Notes: generated by a model from the letters alone, not told the origin. A DNA stretch of 15,255 nt from Methanobrevibacter sp. (GCA_017652345.1 JAGCBE010000511.1:1-15255); one strand, 5' to 3'. Positions 1 to 9,506 are shown, counted from the stretch's first letter. A program made the numbers and translations.

Positions 1-157
1 ACAGATGAGCATGCAAGGATGCTACCAAACATAATACAAGTAGATATAGATAAGCATGGGATGCAGGATGCAGAGCGAGGGACGAGCGAACCATGCATTC
101 TCTTTGCCTCTTTCTCTTGGAGTAAATGAAAAAAGCCAGGCAACTAACCTGACTTAC
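1..157. repeat. Left inverted terminal repeat (replication origin)
   Basis: The first 157 nt match the reverse complement of the last 157 nt except at position 142 (A here, G in the reverse complement of the right end). Such repeats mark linear, protein-primed genomes of the phi29 type, where terminal protein and polymerase start at each end. The end reads ACAGATGAGC. Inside are copies of ATGCA at 11, 61, 68 and 93, a GAGCGA pair 11 bp apart (73 and 84), and a short hairpin (AGCAT 8-12 with ATGCT 19-23). The repeat is much richer in GC than the rest of the genome. Its inner end holds the stop codon of the left-end fibre gene and the late terminator. That a terminal protein is attached is inferred. 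Confidence 0.95.
129..153 (-). terminator. Rho-independent terminator of the late operon, inside the left ITR
   Basis: Read leftward: GTCAGG, 7-nt loop TTAGTTG, CCTGGC, then six T. The stem is 6 bp with one G-T wobble. It begins directly after the TAA stop (154-156) of the last late gene. The one ITR mismatch falls in the loop, so the stem is intact at both ends. Confidence 0.8.
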
Positions 158-1038
158 AATCAACCTGTTGGGTTCTCATCAACAACAGCACCTATTTGTA
201 GATTATAGTTATTATAATTGCAATTGTTTACCTCTGGATAGAAGGTATTAGTGATATCATCATATACACCTATTCTATTATCTGACTTTCTTTGTGCCGG
301 ATAGAATCTATGCTTTAATGCTCCATTTGCATCTTTTATTTCCATTCTATAGAATTTACCTCTCCAGTGTCTATCTGTATTTTGACCTATAAATTGTGGA
401 GCAGCAAATAAGCATGTGTTATAATATGAAGATTTAGGAGGATTAGTTGATAGCATATAACTTAATGTAGTAGAACCATAATTACCTAATGTACTACTAA
501 AATCTGTATCGCAAGTATAATTATTATTAGCAGCACCATTTCTCTTAGCTGCATATTGTGTAGTACCAGTATGATAAGTAGCAATTACTGATGCTTGCTC
601 AGTACTAATATTACTGTTCCATATAGCATTTGATAAATCCTTTACAGTATAAGACACATTATGATTACCATCACTATAACCAAGTGAAGGACAGTTATTA
701 CCATTTTGATTAACATTTATAAAGAAATTAGATTCAGTTGTATTATTATGATAATTAGACACTAAATGCGCATATCTTATCTGATTTTTATACCATTGTG
801 TTGCAATTCATATTTCATCACCATAAGCTTCAGGGAAACTAAAATCTAATGGTATTTGCCAACCTTTATATTGGTCAGCAGCAGTAGTAGAAGTACACCA
901 CCAGCCCATAGATTTTAATTTTCTATAGGCAGTAGTAGATGGTTTCTGCCAAAGGATATTGCCAAGACTATCTTCAATCTTAGCAACTTCCTTATTACCA
1001 TGCATTATTTGTTTTACTGTTGTCATATCTATAGCCAT
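154..1038 (-). CDS. Tail fibre / receptor-binding-type protein with C-terminal LamG-like region (UGA=Trp)
   Basis: This is a 294-aa protein read through two in-frame TGA codons (808-810, codon 77; 160-162, codon 293) to a TAA at 154-156 inside the ITR. Under the standard code it would appear as two pieces. The start is the ATG at 1038, preceded by GGAG in AGGAGATTAAT. The N-terminus (residues 5-32, ending GNILWQK) resembles the short head module common on gut-phage tail proteins. The C-terminus (about 230-275), with GKFYRMEIKD, HRFYPAQRKSDNRIGVYDD and TFY, matches the motif pattern of concanavalin/LamG-like fibre domains. The middle is rich in Asn, Ser and Tyr. As the last gene of the late operon, after two other fibre genes, it probably forms the host-contact tip. 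Receptor binding is inferred. Confidence 0.7.
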
Positions 1039-1047
1039 ATTAATCTC

Positions 1048-3165
1048 CTATATTTTTACAAATGTAAATGTTGCTGTAGTATTATCACTATATGTAAATG
1101 TTAATGTTTCAGTTGCTTGAGTTATATTACCATCAGCACCAGCTGTAACACCATTTACACCTAATACCATATTCATATTGCCGGTACCAAATGTAGTATA
1201 TTTATCACTACCTAATGGTAATAATGTAGAATATGAATAATTAGAATTATTATTAAACTCTCTTAAACCAGGTCTAAAGTCTAAATGACCTGTTACACCA
1301 TTTGTTACACCTAATACCATTGATTGGTCACCAGAAGCAGGTCTTAATTCTAAGAAACCACGCTTAGTGCCATCAGACTCATTAATAGCAAATCCTGGTT
1401 TAGCAGAACTAGTTGAACCTTGTAAATTTAATACATCTACACCTTCAAAAGTCTTTGCACCAGTAATTGTTTGAGCTGTATTAATAGTAACCATATTAGA
1501 TGGAGTAGAACCGCTACCAATATTATAAGTATCACTACCAATAGTTAAGCTAGTCCAATTAGTTCCATCATTAGTACCAGATACAGCATCTGGAATTGTT
1601 GGTTTATTTAATAAATCATCATAATCACCTGTGGTTGCTACAGTGGCTAAATCTGCACTTTCTGCATATATTGTTAAATCTGGTTTATTAGTTAAATCAT
1701 TATAACTTGTAATTATATCACTAGTTAATGCCATAGTACCTGTTTTAGCTGGAATAGTAATATTATAATCAGTTGGACTAGCACTAGATAAATCTCTAAC
1801 TGTTAATTGAGGTCTATTTAATGTTGTAGCATCAGGTATTGCGAAACCATTTATATGTGTTGTATAATTACCACTAGCTGTACTATTTGTTATTAATCCA
1901 CCAAAGTCATTAGTTCCTGACCATTGCTGTCCTAATACTGCAGTATTATTTAATAAAGCATAACCAGATACAGAAGGAATATCGCTAGTTAATGCAATAG
2001 TACCTGATTTATTACCTGGTAATTCAAATGTGTTTCTAGTTCCAGTTAACATATTATAGTTTGTTAATCCTGTTATATTTCCACCTGCACCATAATAGTT
2101 ACCTGCTTCAATAAGTGTACTACCTGATACTGATTCATATGTAACATAGCCATATAAGCTTGCACTAGTAATAAATCCAGAGTCATTTGTTAATTGACTA
2201 GTTGCTGTAGGTATTGTTGGCTTATTTGTTAAATCATTATATGAACCACTGAAATTACTTGTTCCAGGAGTATATCCTAGAGCTGAAATAACATCACTAG
2301 AATCTATACCAGTAATATATCCTGCATCATTATTAAATGCAGATACATTTGTAGGAACAGTTGGAATAGTTGGAGTATTGGTTAATTGACTATAATCAAT
2401 AGATAATGCATCTTCATCTATAAATGCAGCTGTGCCTAAATTAGCAGTCTCTGCATAAATACTTAAATCTGGTTTATCAGTCAAGTCATCATAATCACCA
2501 GTTGTTGCAACTGTAGCAAATGTAGGTTTATTAGAAACATCTGACCAAGTTACACTTGTTAAATAACCTTGATTATTAACCCAAGTTTCTGTAGCATATC
2601 CTGATAATGCAGAACTTGTAATATATCCTGAATCGTTATTTAAATCTGAAGTATTAGTTGGAATACTAGGAGTTCCTGTAATTTGGCTATATGCAATACT
2701 TAATTCATCTTCATCTAAATATGCACAATCACCTAAATCTGCTGTCTCAGCATATATGCTTAAATCAGGCTTATTAGTTAAATCATTATAGTCTCCAGAG
2801 AAAGCATCAGTCTTTAATTCATAAACACTTAAATCTGGCTTATTTGTTAGGTCTCCATAATCGCCCGTAAACGCGTCTTCTTTAAGCTCGTATACACTTA
2901 AGTCAGGTTTGTCTGAAAGATTCGAATATGAGCCAGAAAAGGCTACTGTAGAGAGTTCTGCGACAGTAGGAATAGTCTCAGTATCTACAGATATTTCATT
3001 ATCATCAATTATAATGCCTGTTCCAGCAGTATATTCGCCACCAGAACCTCCACCCCACTCTGCAGTAGGGTCTGGATGATTCTCTTGTAGTTCTTCTGCA
3101 TACTCTAATAAATACTTAGGTATTAATCTTTGTTCTTGTTTCTTTGGAAAGTCTATTTTAGCCAT
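1048..3165 (-). CDS. Long repeat-rich tail fibre protein
   Basis: A 705-aa protein with start ATG at 3165 behind AAGGAGAT and a TAG stop at 1048-1050. Residues 1-35 are charged and helical and probably attach the fibre. A Gly-rich hinge follows (about 37-50). Residues 77 to about 145 hold tandem 23-aa repeats of the form SGDYNDLTNKPDLSIY plus a linker, and looser copies (YDDLTDKP, YNDLTNKPTIP, YSQLTNTPTIP) run to about residue 525. Such NKP repeats are common in phage fibres and usually form trimeric beta shafts. Residues 530-705 lack them and may be the distal head. Its five Trp codons are all TGG. The target is unknown. The repeats could also cause recombination or assembly errors. Confidence 0.8.
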   Translation of the reverse strand: MAKIDFPKKQEQRLIPKYLLEYAEELQENHPDPTAEWGGGSGGEYTAGTGIIIDDNEISVDTETIPTVAELSTVAFSGSYSNLSDKPDLSVYELKEDAFTGDYGDLTNKPDLSVYELKTDAFSGDYNDLTNKPDLSIYAETADLGDCAYLDEDELSIAYSQITGTPSIPTNTSDLNNDSGYITSSALSGYATETWVNNQGYLTSVTWSDVSNKPTFATVATTGDYDDLTDKPDLSIYAETANLGTAAFIDEDALSIDYSQLTNTPTIPTVPTNVSAFNNDAGYITGIDSSDVISALGYTPGTSNFSGSYNDLTNKPTIPTATSQLTNDSGFITSASLYGYVTYESVSGSTLIEAGNYYGAGGNITGLTNYNMLTGTRNTFELPGNKSGTIALTSDIPSVSGYALLNNTAVLGQQWSGTNDFGGLITNSTASGNYTTHINGFAIPDATTLNRPQLTVRDLSSASPTDYNITIPAKTGTMALTSDIITSYNDLTNKPDLTIYAESADLATVATTGDYDDLLNKPTIPDAVSGTNDGTNWTSLTIGSDTYNIGSGSTPSNMVTINTAQTITGAKTFEGVDVLNLQGSTSSAKPGFAINESDGTKRGFLELRPASGDQSMVLGVTNGVTGHLDFRPGLREFNNNSNYSYSTLLPLGSDKYTTFGTGNMNMVLGVNGVTAGADGNITQATETLTFTYSDNTTATFTFVKI

Positions 3166-3178
3166 TTTAAATCTCCTT

Positions 3179-4129
3179 TTATAATGTTACTACTGTATCT
3201 GTAATTGTTACAGTCGTAGAAGCATCTTGATTTGTATCTACATGAATATAGTTATCACTAGCTGCAAAATCGCTATAATCACTAACTAATAATATATCTT
3301 GTTCTACTGTGCTATAATAAATACCATATACAAATCCAGGCATAACATTACCAAAAGTAATCATAGTATGTCCAGAAGTTGGTAAATATGGCTCATTTAT
3401 AGACCAGTTTGCTGAGCTAAAACCAGTATTTTGTAAATATGTAATTAATGCAGCTTTACTAGTAATAGCTGTAGAACTAGAGCTTACAAATTGAGCTGTA
3501 AAATATGTCCATATTTTATTGCTAGAATCTAGTCCTTTATAAACTATATTGTGTTGATATAATTGACTGCCACCACCTGTAATATCACTTAAATAAGCTA
3601 TTTGTTCAGTATTGACGCCATCATAAACATTAATTCTATTAGAAGTGTTAAATTGAGTTTCACCACTTATTTCAATCATACCTTCTGAACCTATAGAAGT
3701 AGTACCTCTTAAGAATATTGATGCGCTAGACTCTTCACCACTTGCATCAAGATATATTGAGCCAGTACGAGTTCCTGATGTTAAAGTAATTTCACCTGTA
3801 ACATCAGCATCATCTGCTATAGAGGTTATTTTACCAGTTCTAATTAAAGATTTACTTAAATTACCATCTGAATCAATGCCTACATAATTAGCAGATAACC
3901 AGTCCTCATCAACATAGATTTCATTATTAGAAATACTAATAGAGTCTGATGTAGTTAATCTATCTTGTTTACCTGCAAGAGCAGTATTGGTAGCAAACTT
4001 AGCATCTGCTTCTGCTTTAGTATAAGCATCTACTGTTATACTGCCTTGCTGTAATTCTGCAATGTCTTCTTTATTCTTTTCAACTTGTTCTTGAATATTT
4101 CTATATACCTTGCCATTAATTTCAATCAT
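3179..4129 (-). CDS. Tail fibre / appendage protein
   Basis: A 316-aa protein. The start ATG overlaps the previous stop as TAATG, with AAGGAG upstream, so translation is probably coupled. Residues 12-28 look like a short coiled coil (QEQVEKNKEDIAELQQ). YTKAEADAKFA with GKQD (36-55) is a common trimeric fibre neck motif. The rest is rich in Ser, Thr, Gly and Ile with regular beta-strand spacing. The C-terminal 120 residues, from SQLYQHNIVYKG, look like a compact domain with several aromatics. It lies between the holin-like gene and the 705-aa fibre. It may be the preneck-appendage equivalent, but no catalytic motif is visible. Structural role likely; exact part unknown. Confidence 0.65.
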   Translation of the reverse strand: MIEINGKVYRNIQEQVEKNKEDIAELQQGSITVDAYTKAEADAKFATNTALAGKQDRLTTSDSISISNNEIYVDEDWLSANYVGIDSDGNLSKSLIRTGKITSIADDADVTGEITLTSGTRTGSIYLDASGEESSASIFLRGTTSIGSEGMIEISGETQFNTSNRINVYDGVNTEQIAYLSDITGGGSQLYQHNIVYKGLDSSNKIWTYFTAQFVSSSSTAITSKAALITYLQNTGFSSANWSINEPYLPTSGHTMITFGNVMPGFVYGIYYSTVEQDILLVSDYSDFAASDNYIHVDTNQDASTTVTITDTVVTL

Positions 4130-4404
4130 TATTTGTTCTCCTTATTAGCTTTGTCTAATTCTTCTTTAAGTCTTTGAATCTCTTCAGCAAGCTCTAGCAT
4201 CTCTCTTGCAGCATCAGCACGCTCTTCATTAGTAAACTTACCATCCTTTAATCTGTCTCTCATTCTGCAAACAAAGTTAAATACTAGAATACCTAAGTTT
4301 ACAATAATTAATATAATACCTAAAAGATTATAGATATTAGATAGGCCAAGTGCTAATCCTGCACCAGCGCCTACATCAGATGCTGTTAACATAAAATTAT
4401 TCAT
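4129..4404 (-). CDS. Small membrane protein, holin-like
   Basis: A 91-aa protein. Residues 10-22 are Gly/Ala/Leu-rich, residues 24-46 form a clear transmembrane segment (NLLGIILIIVNLGILVFNFV), a basic patch follows (CRMRDRLKDGK), and residues 58-91 form a charged helix or coiled coil. Start ATG at 4404 follows GAGG. The stop overlaps the next start (TAATG). Size, hydrophobic N-terminus, charged tail and position between lower collar and fibre genes fit a holin. However, no endolysin is recognisable, and in a wall-less host a holin-endolysin pair would not be needed. It could instead be a membrane-disrupting or virion membrane protein. Confidence 0.5.
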   Translation of the reverse strand: MNNFMLTASDVGAGAGLALGLSNIYNLLGIILIIVNLGILVFNFVCRMRDRLKDGKFTNEERADAAREMLELAEEIQRLKEELDKANKENK

Positions 4405-4407
4405 ATT

Positions 4408-4977
4408 TTATTCCTCGCTTTCGTATAAATATGCTCTTGGATGAACAACCTTTTGGAATAATGGTTTGAATCTAGCTAAGAACTCTTCAGTAACATCGTC
4501 TGCGATTAGATTCCATAACTGACCATATGCATCCATTTTACTCTTCTTATAAGATGTAGTATTTTGGTCATTAATATATGTTAATTCATCTAATGTAGCA
4601 GTTGATGGTTCAGTACTTGGATTGAATGCATGATTATGAACTGCTTTAGCTCCAGTAAGCAAATCATCTGCTGTTAATTCTCTTACTTTCTTTTGGATGT
4701 CTAATCTTTTCTCCCAAGCTGGTCCATATTGCCACATAACGGCCTCAAATTTGGCTTTAAATTGATTTTCGTCAAGGTTGGCTATTGGATTATTACCGAA
4801 CTTCGAAAAAGCCAAATAATAAAGAATTTGGAGATTAGAAACTTTAGGGTTTTGAGTAGTTCCATCATTATGGTCAATAACACATGGAATGAATGCATCA
4901 GTTACATGGTCTTGTTTAAATGCATCGTAGTCTTCATATAAATCTGCAAAGGTTTTAGTATTATACATTGCTCTCAT
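4408..4977 (-). CDS. Lower collar / head-tail connector-associated protein (gp11-like)
   Basis: A 189-aa protein from the ATG at 4977 (MRAMYNTKTF), preceded by GGAGG at a suitable distance. An ATG three codons downstream is a possible alternative. The gene overlaps the end of the connector gene by 17 nt. It directly follows the connector, as lower collar gene 11 follows gene 10 in phi29. Residues 57-100 (LYYLAFSKFGNNPI, then MWQYGPAWEKRLDIQKK) and 112-145 (GAKAVHNHAFNPSTEPST, YINDQN) resemble sequences I associate with lower collar proteins of small gut podoviruses, recalled without a search. It is shorter than phi29 gp11 (293 aa). It likely forms the ring joining connector and tail knob. Confidence 0.65.
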   Translation of the reverse strand: MRAMYNTKTFADLYEDYDAFKQDHVTDAFIPCVIDHNDGTTQNPKVSNLQILYYLAFSKFGNNPIANLDENQFKAKFEAVMWQYGPAWEKRLDIQKKVRELTADDLLTGAKAVHNHAFNPSTEPSTATLDELTYINDQNTTSYKKSKMDAYGQLWNLIADDVTEEFLARFKPLFQKVVHPRAYLYESEE

Positions 4978-6046
4978 TTTCTTGACCTCCGTTTTCACCA
5001 TTTTCATTTCTATCGTAAGCAGTGCCGTCACCATTTAAATCCATATTAACAATAGTTTCACTTGGTTCACACCAAATACCTAAGCCCCAAATACTATTAA
5101 CAATGTTACAGAAATTCTGTCTAATAGAAAGTCCATCCATTAGTGTTAAGCTAACATCTGCTCCACCTAAATTCATATTAGTTTGTTCATTGTTAACATA
5201 TTGTGACTTATCAAATAGTCCACCGTTTGGAACACCATGTAAGCCTAATCTAAAGTTATCGATTGCTTGCATAGCTTGTAGGTAATCAGCAGACTTAGTT
5301 AATGTACCATCTGTTAATTCTTGGAATTCTAGATTAGATACAATAGGTGCATAAGGATGTGCTGATAGTGCTGATTCAATTAATTGACTATTAGCTTCAA
5401 ATACTTCATTAGCTGCATCTGAATCAGGTACTCTCATACCCTTAGTTCCTGTACCCATTAATAATGCTGTTCTTAAGTAAGGCATAACTTCTGCTTCTAT
5501 ATCAATAATAGCATCATTTAATTGTTGAGTAGGAATGATAGATTGACTTAATTGTTTAGTATAATCATGTAATAATACTGTAGAATTTGTTAAATCATCT
5601 ACTGTTAACTCTTCTGGCATTTTAATACCATAAATACATTTTAATTTTAATGACTCTAAGAACTCTGCTTGTGCCTTGCCAGCTTTATCTGTAGTACCAG
5701 AAGTCATAGGTACTGGATGGATAGTATTATATCTACCATAGAAATCTATGGTTCCGTCTAAAGCATATGGCATGAAATAGAATTCATCTAAGTCTTTCAT
5801 ATAGAAGAATGCTAATTGTCCTTTGTAATAAAGTAATCTCTCTAATTCTTGAGATGTAATATTACATGGTAGGTTATACCAAACATATTTATTAACAAAG
5901 ATTTGTTCATCATTCTTTCTGATTAACTTTTTAATATCTTCTTTAGTTGTACATCTTTTATTACCAAACTTTAATGGTAATCCTGTTTTAGGATTAATAC
6001 CAGCTTGTAATAATGTTTCAATATCTGGAATATTAGGTCTTGCCAT
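4961..6046 (-). CDS. Portal/connector protein (phi29 gp10-like upper collar)
   Basis: A 361-aa protein, against 309 aa for phi29 gp10. The start ATG overlaps the upstream stop (TAATG) behind AGGAGG. Residues 45-105 (KYVWYNLPCNITSQELERLL, then GQLAFFYMKD, NTIHPVP) follow the phi29 connector pattern of WENLPP, a short helix, GYVGFYKD and a V-F-R-A-P-like strand. Near residues 285-340, NEQTNMNLGGADVS and a helix ending GLGIW parallel the gp10 segment NDEQIESSGT and INELYGLNV. The C-terminal tail is acidic and Asn-rich. It should form the dodecameric portal through which the packaging ATPase drives DNA. Assignment rests on motif order and position, not an alignment score. Confidence 0.8.
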   Translation of the reverse strand: MARPNIPDIETLLQAGINPKTGLPLKFGNKRCTTKEDIKKLIRKNDEQIFVNKYVWYNLPCNITSQELERLLYYKGQLAFFYMKDLDEFYFMPYALDGTIDFYGRYNTIHPVPMTSGTTDKAGKAQAEFLESLKLKCIYGIKMPEELTVDDLTNSTVLLHDYTKQLSQSIIPTQQLNDAIIDIEAEVMPYLRTALLMGTGTKGMRVPDSDAANEVFEANSQLIESALSAHPYAPIVSNLEFQELTDGTLTKSADYLQAMQAIDNFRLGLHGVPNGGLFDKSQYVNNEQTNMNLGGADVSLTLMDGLSIRQNFCNIVNSIWGLGIWCEPSETIVNMDLNGDGTAYDRNENGENGGQENESNV

Positions 6047-6567
6047 TAGAACTTACCTCCTCTAGCTTTAATTCTTGCTTGTGCTGACTCTAGGTTAAAT
6101 TTTAACTGTCTTGAAGCATCTATTCTTTGATTTAATTCTCTAAATGATTCATAAGCTTTATTTAGCTGGTCACCAGTTTTATAAATTCTATCAATTGGGT
6201 TATCATGATATTTTTCATATCTTTCACCAGCTTCTTTCATATTAGCTATTCTATCTTCTGTTAATTTACCAGCTCTAAATGCATCTACTTCTTGAGTTAA
6301 TTTAGTTACTTGCTCGTCTGATAAGTTTTTTAAATCATAACCACCTTTTTCTAATATAGCTTTAAATTCTGGTTCATGAGCAGAAATAGCTGTAGCTGCT
6401 TCAATAGTATCATTTTTAATAGCACTTTGTGTAGATTGTATAATTTGTTCATCTTGTGCATTAGCAGCTTCAATTTGCTTCTTTTGTTGTTGTAAATGCT
6501 TTGCTCCAACAGCAGCACCAAGAGCGGTGCTGATTGTTGCATTAATTTCACTTTGTATTGGTCCCAT
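6046..6567 (-). CDS. Helical virion-associated protein of unknown function
   Basis: A 173-aa protein whose start overlaps the tail-knob stop (TAATG) behind AAGGAG. Its own stop overlaps the connector start in the same way. Residues 8-22 are a short Ala/Gly-rich stretch (NATISTALGAAVGAK). The rest is almost all predicted helix rich in Gln, Glu, Lys and Ala, with a coiled-coil-like pattern at 24-50 and 130-170, and ends in basic RIKARGGKF. I recognise no family. Its place between tail knob and connector and its composition suggest a minor virion or ejected internal protein, or a tail assembly chaperone. No Trp or Cys is present. Confidence 0.6.
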   Translation of the reverse strand: MGPIQSEINATISTALGAAVGAKHLQQQKKQIEAANAQDEQIIQSTQSAIKNDTIEAATAISAHEPEFKAILEKGGYDLKNLSDEQVTKLTQEVDAFRAGKLTEDRIANMKEAGERYEKYHDNPIDRIYKTGDQLNKAYESFRELNQRIDASRQLKFNLESAQARIKARGGKF

Positions 6568-9479
6568 TACATGTAAACTCCTTGTTTAATTATTTTATAT
6601 ATTTCAAATGCTTCATTAGAAGACTCTGCAATATCATCTAGTCTAATAATATCAGCTGATATAAATGTTCTTTCATATTGCTTATAATCTTCAATCTTAC
6701 CAACAGCTTCAACTCTCATAGAGTTATATTCTAAGTATTCTTTAAATGCTCTGATTTCTTCATCTGAGGCAGAATACTCTTCAACAAATGGCCATAATTT
6801 ATGATTATAAGTTAAAGGTGTACATTTATTAATTGTATCAGGTAAGGCTTTAATATTACCTAATTGGAAGTTATAATTGTCTATAGCAAATGACCTTTGT
6901 TCTGCTAGCTGTTCTGACATGATTAATGTATCTGCAGCACCACCTGCCATTGATGTAACAGTACCTGTAACACCTCCAGCTAAAGCACCCCAGCCTCCAC
7001 CTACCATGCCACCTGCAGCAGCTCCAGTAACACCACCTTTAACAATACCTATACCTGCAGTGATTTCTTGCTGTTTCATTGCTAAACTTTCATTAACATC
7101 AAGATTTCTAAGTTGTCTATCAAAGATTTGTTGATAGTTCTTATTTTGTAATTCATATTCTGCAAACTTATCAGTATATCTAGGTAAGCTAAAGTCACCT
7201 CCACAGATTAGACCTCTTGAATCATTAAAGTCTTGTCCATATAATCCACTGAAATTAGGATTAATATGAATGTATGGATTATAAGGTATCAATGTTATAT
7301 CGACATTAAATAGACTTATACCACCATTTTTAGCAGGACTGAATTCAAATGAACCATTATAGTTTGGACTTACTAATTTATATAATTTAGTTTCATTGGC
7401 TACTTTTCTTTCTAAAGCATCTTCTGAAACACCAAATGATTGACTTATATTAAATGAGAAGTTTGAGCTACTTAAATATAATATCATAAGGCCTGTTCCT
7501 GAACCATTAGTATAGTATTCGCTACTTTGCAATGCGCTAAAGTTAATATATGGACCTGCTAAACCTCTTTGTACTGGACAGTAAGGTATTAGCTGAATAT
7601 CAACTAAATTATCACCAACACCTGATGCTTGAGCTATACTATGTACTAACATCTCACTTATATCTGAAGGTATTGTAAATGTACTTGAAGTATTTTCAAT
7701 TGAATAGTATGGAACTGCTATAATATCAAAATCTGAATCTACTGTATTAGTCTTATTAGCAAAGTCTATTTCCCAATTTAATGCTTGGTTAGTATATTCT
7801 CTAACATCCATAATTATAGATACTACATCCATTTTATAGCAACAAGTTCTTGAACCAAAGTGGTCTGCTTGGTCTAGAGATGTACTGTCAATTAAATTCT
7901 TAACAGCATCCTTATAAGTACCACCAGATAAGTTACCAGATTTAGTATTTGTAACCATCTTACATTTTACTTCCCATAACTTATTATCAACGTCTTTAAC
8001 TATAATACCAGTTTTTGGAATAGATTTTAATTTATTGTAATCACTTGTTGAAATACTAGAAGAATAACCAGTATCTGAGATTAATTTATTCTTTAAAGTA
8101 TTATATTGTCCTTGGAAGGCTCTATTTAATTGAGATGAACAAGTATCTTGCATATTAGCAAACCACATTACATCAGTTACCATTGAATAAGCTTCATATT
8201 CATAACTTGGATTTGAGTTCTCTTTTAACCACATGATGTACTGATTAGTTCCATATGCCCATGCCCAGTCAGTAGCAGATACTCTATATCTAACTCCTGG
8301 CTTAACATTAGTAGTATAATACTTATCACCAGAGCTATAAATACTATTAGCTATAGTAGTATTAATTTCTACATCATATTGAGCCATTGATGTTGGAGTG
8401 AATCCGCCTGTAACCTTAGCTAATCCTTTTTTGAAGTAAAGAACATACCAAGGAGTTTTAGAACTATCCTGTAAAAGATATTCATTCTTTTTGATTTGGT
8501 TGAAGGAAAACCCTTCTGGATTATATAATAATGCATTTTCTGGATTAGTAATCTTAGCTCTATTAATAATAGCTGGAGCTTTAAGTACATTATTATAATT
8601 ATCAGCTACTATATCTCTTTTTAATATAGCTTTATACTGACCATTTCTGGTTCTTTGCCATTCAGTTACAAACCAAGAAGATTCTAATTCATTTCCGCTA
8701 GAACCTTCATGAGCTGAAATACCCCATGGACCAAATTGTGAATCAGTATAGTCATCTTGATTATTTGGATTTATTTCTATATTATAAATAGTTGCAGTAC
8801 TTGGTAATGTAGGTAAATACTCTTTTAATGTATTATAAGTAATTCTACATTCTCTATTTAAGAAATCAACAGATGGAATTCTAACATATCCACCAACTGG
8901 TGCATTAAAGAATATATCTATATAATAATAATCATAGTTACCAGGATTACGTTCTGCTGCTACTTCATCAAATAACATGTTTAATGCAGTTACTGGTAAA
9001 CCATTGCCACCAAAGTCATAACCAAATTGATACCAGTTCCAGTTTATTTCGCCTCTAAATTTATTATATATCATTGTCATATCCATAGCACGTTCATCAG
9101 GACTTAATGAATCTATATATTCATAACGCTCATAATCCTCATCCCAATATGGAATATGATGTAAATTAGCTTTTACTTCTGCATTAGTTCCAGTGTATTC
9201 AATATCATAACGGCCTTCTCTTTGTGCAAAGTAAAATCCTGTCATATAATCTGTCCAGTATGAACCATTGCCTAATTCTGTAAGGTTTACCATCATATAA
9301 TCTGGAGTCCAGCTATTTGGCCAATTTACGATTTGTTCTGTAGTTAAACCATCATTTGGATTAAAGTTAATATTATTAAAATCTTGCTTTGTATAGCCTA
9401 ATAATAGCTCTGATTTATTGTTTTTTACTATTCTATTGAAATAGTTATTATATTGTTTTAAAAAGGTTAATTTTGACAT
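6567..9479 (-). CDS. Tail knob protein (phi29 gp9-like) with membrane-active loop
   Basis: A 970-aa protein, larger than phi29 gp9 (599 aa). Start ATG at 9479 after TTAAGGAGC. The diagnostic segment is at about residues 806-855: KQQEITAGIGIVKGG, then Gly/Ala-rich GGMVGGGWGALAGG, then LIMSEQLAEQRSFAIDNYNF and LGNIKALPDTI. This parallels the hydrophobic Gly-rich loop of gp9 followed by its MQAMQAKQADIANIPPQL region. In phi29 that loop is membrane-active and opens the cell membrane for DNA entry. The N-terminal 350 residues contain WFVTEWQRTRNGQYKAILKRD and DNYNNVL, as in other knob proteins. It should form the tail tube and knob. All 18 or so Trp codons are TGG. The extra length lies mostly upstream of the loop. 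Confidence 0.85.
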   Translation of the reverse strand: MSKLTFLKQYNNYFNRIVKNNKSELLLGYTKQDFNNINFNPNDGLTTEQIVNWPNSWTPDYMMVNLTELGNGSYWTDYMTGFYFAQREGRYDIEYTGTNAEVKANLHHIPYWDEDYERYEYIDSLSPDERAMDMTMIYNKFRGEINWNWYQFGYDFGGNGLPVTALNMLFDEVAAERNPGNYDYYYIDIFFNAPVGGYVRIPSVDFLNRECRITYNTLKEYLPTLPSTATIYNIEINPNNQDDYTDSQFGPWGISAHEGSSGNELESSWFVTEWQRTRNGQYKAILKRDIVADNYNNVLKAPAIINRAKITNPENALLYNPEGFSFNQIKKNEYLLQDSSKTPWYVLYFKKGLAKVTGGFTPTSMAQYDVEINTTIANSIYSSGDKYYTTNVKPGVRYRVSATDWAWAYGTNQYIMWLKENSNPSYEYEAYSMVTDVMWFANMQDTCSSQLNRAFQGQYNTLKNKLISDTGYSSSISTSDYNKLKSIPKTGIIVKDVDNKLWEVKCKMVTNTKSGNLSGGTYKDAVKNLIDSTSLDQADHFGSRTCCYKMDVVSIIMDVREYTNQALNWEIDFANKTNTVDSDFDIIAVPYYSIENTSSTFTIPSDISEMLVHSIAQASGVGDNLVDIQLIPYCPVQRGLAGPYINFSALQSSEYYTNGSGTGLMILYLSSSNFSFNISQSFGVSEDALERKVANETKLYKLVSPNYNGSFEFSPAKNGGISLFNVDITLIPYNPYIHINPNFSGLYGQDFNDSRGLICGGDFSLPRYTDKFAEYELQNKNYQQIFDRQLRNLDVNESLAMKQQEITAGIGIVKGGVTGAAAGGMVGGGWGALAGGVTGTVTSMAGGAADTLIMSEQLAEQRSFAIDNYNFQLGNIKALPDTINKCTPLTYNHKLWPFVEEYSASDEEIRAFKEYLEYNSMRVEAVGKIEDYKQYERTFISADIIRLDDIAESSNEAFEIYKIIKQGVYM

Positions 9480-9506
9480 TTTATGCTCCTTAATAATAGA
9501 ATAATG

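Noticed and set aside
2731..2937. CRISPR array or diversity-generating repeat
   Set aside because: The 69-nt periodicity encodes in-frame 23-aa fibre repeats; no conserved short repeats with unique spacers and no reverse transcriptase gene.
6351..6551. 66-aa frame inside the helical virion protein gene, same strand, shifted frame
   Set aside because: Leu/Lys-rich composition is a by-product of the overlapping gene and there is no ribosome site.
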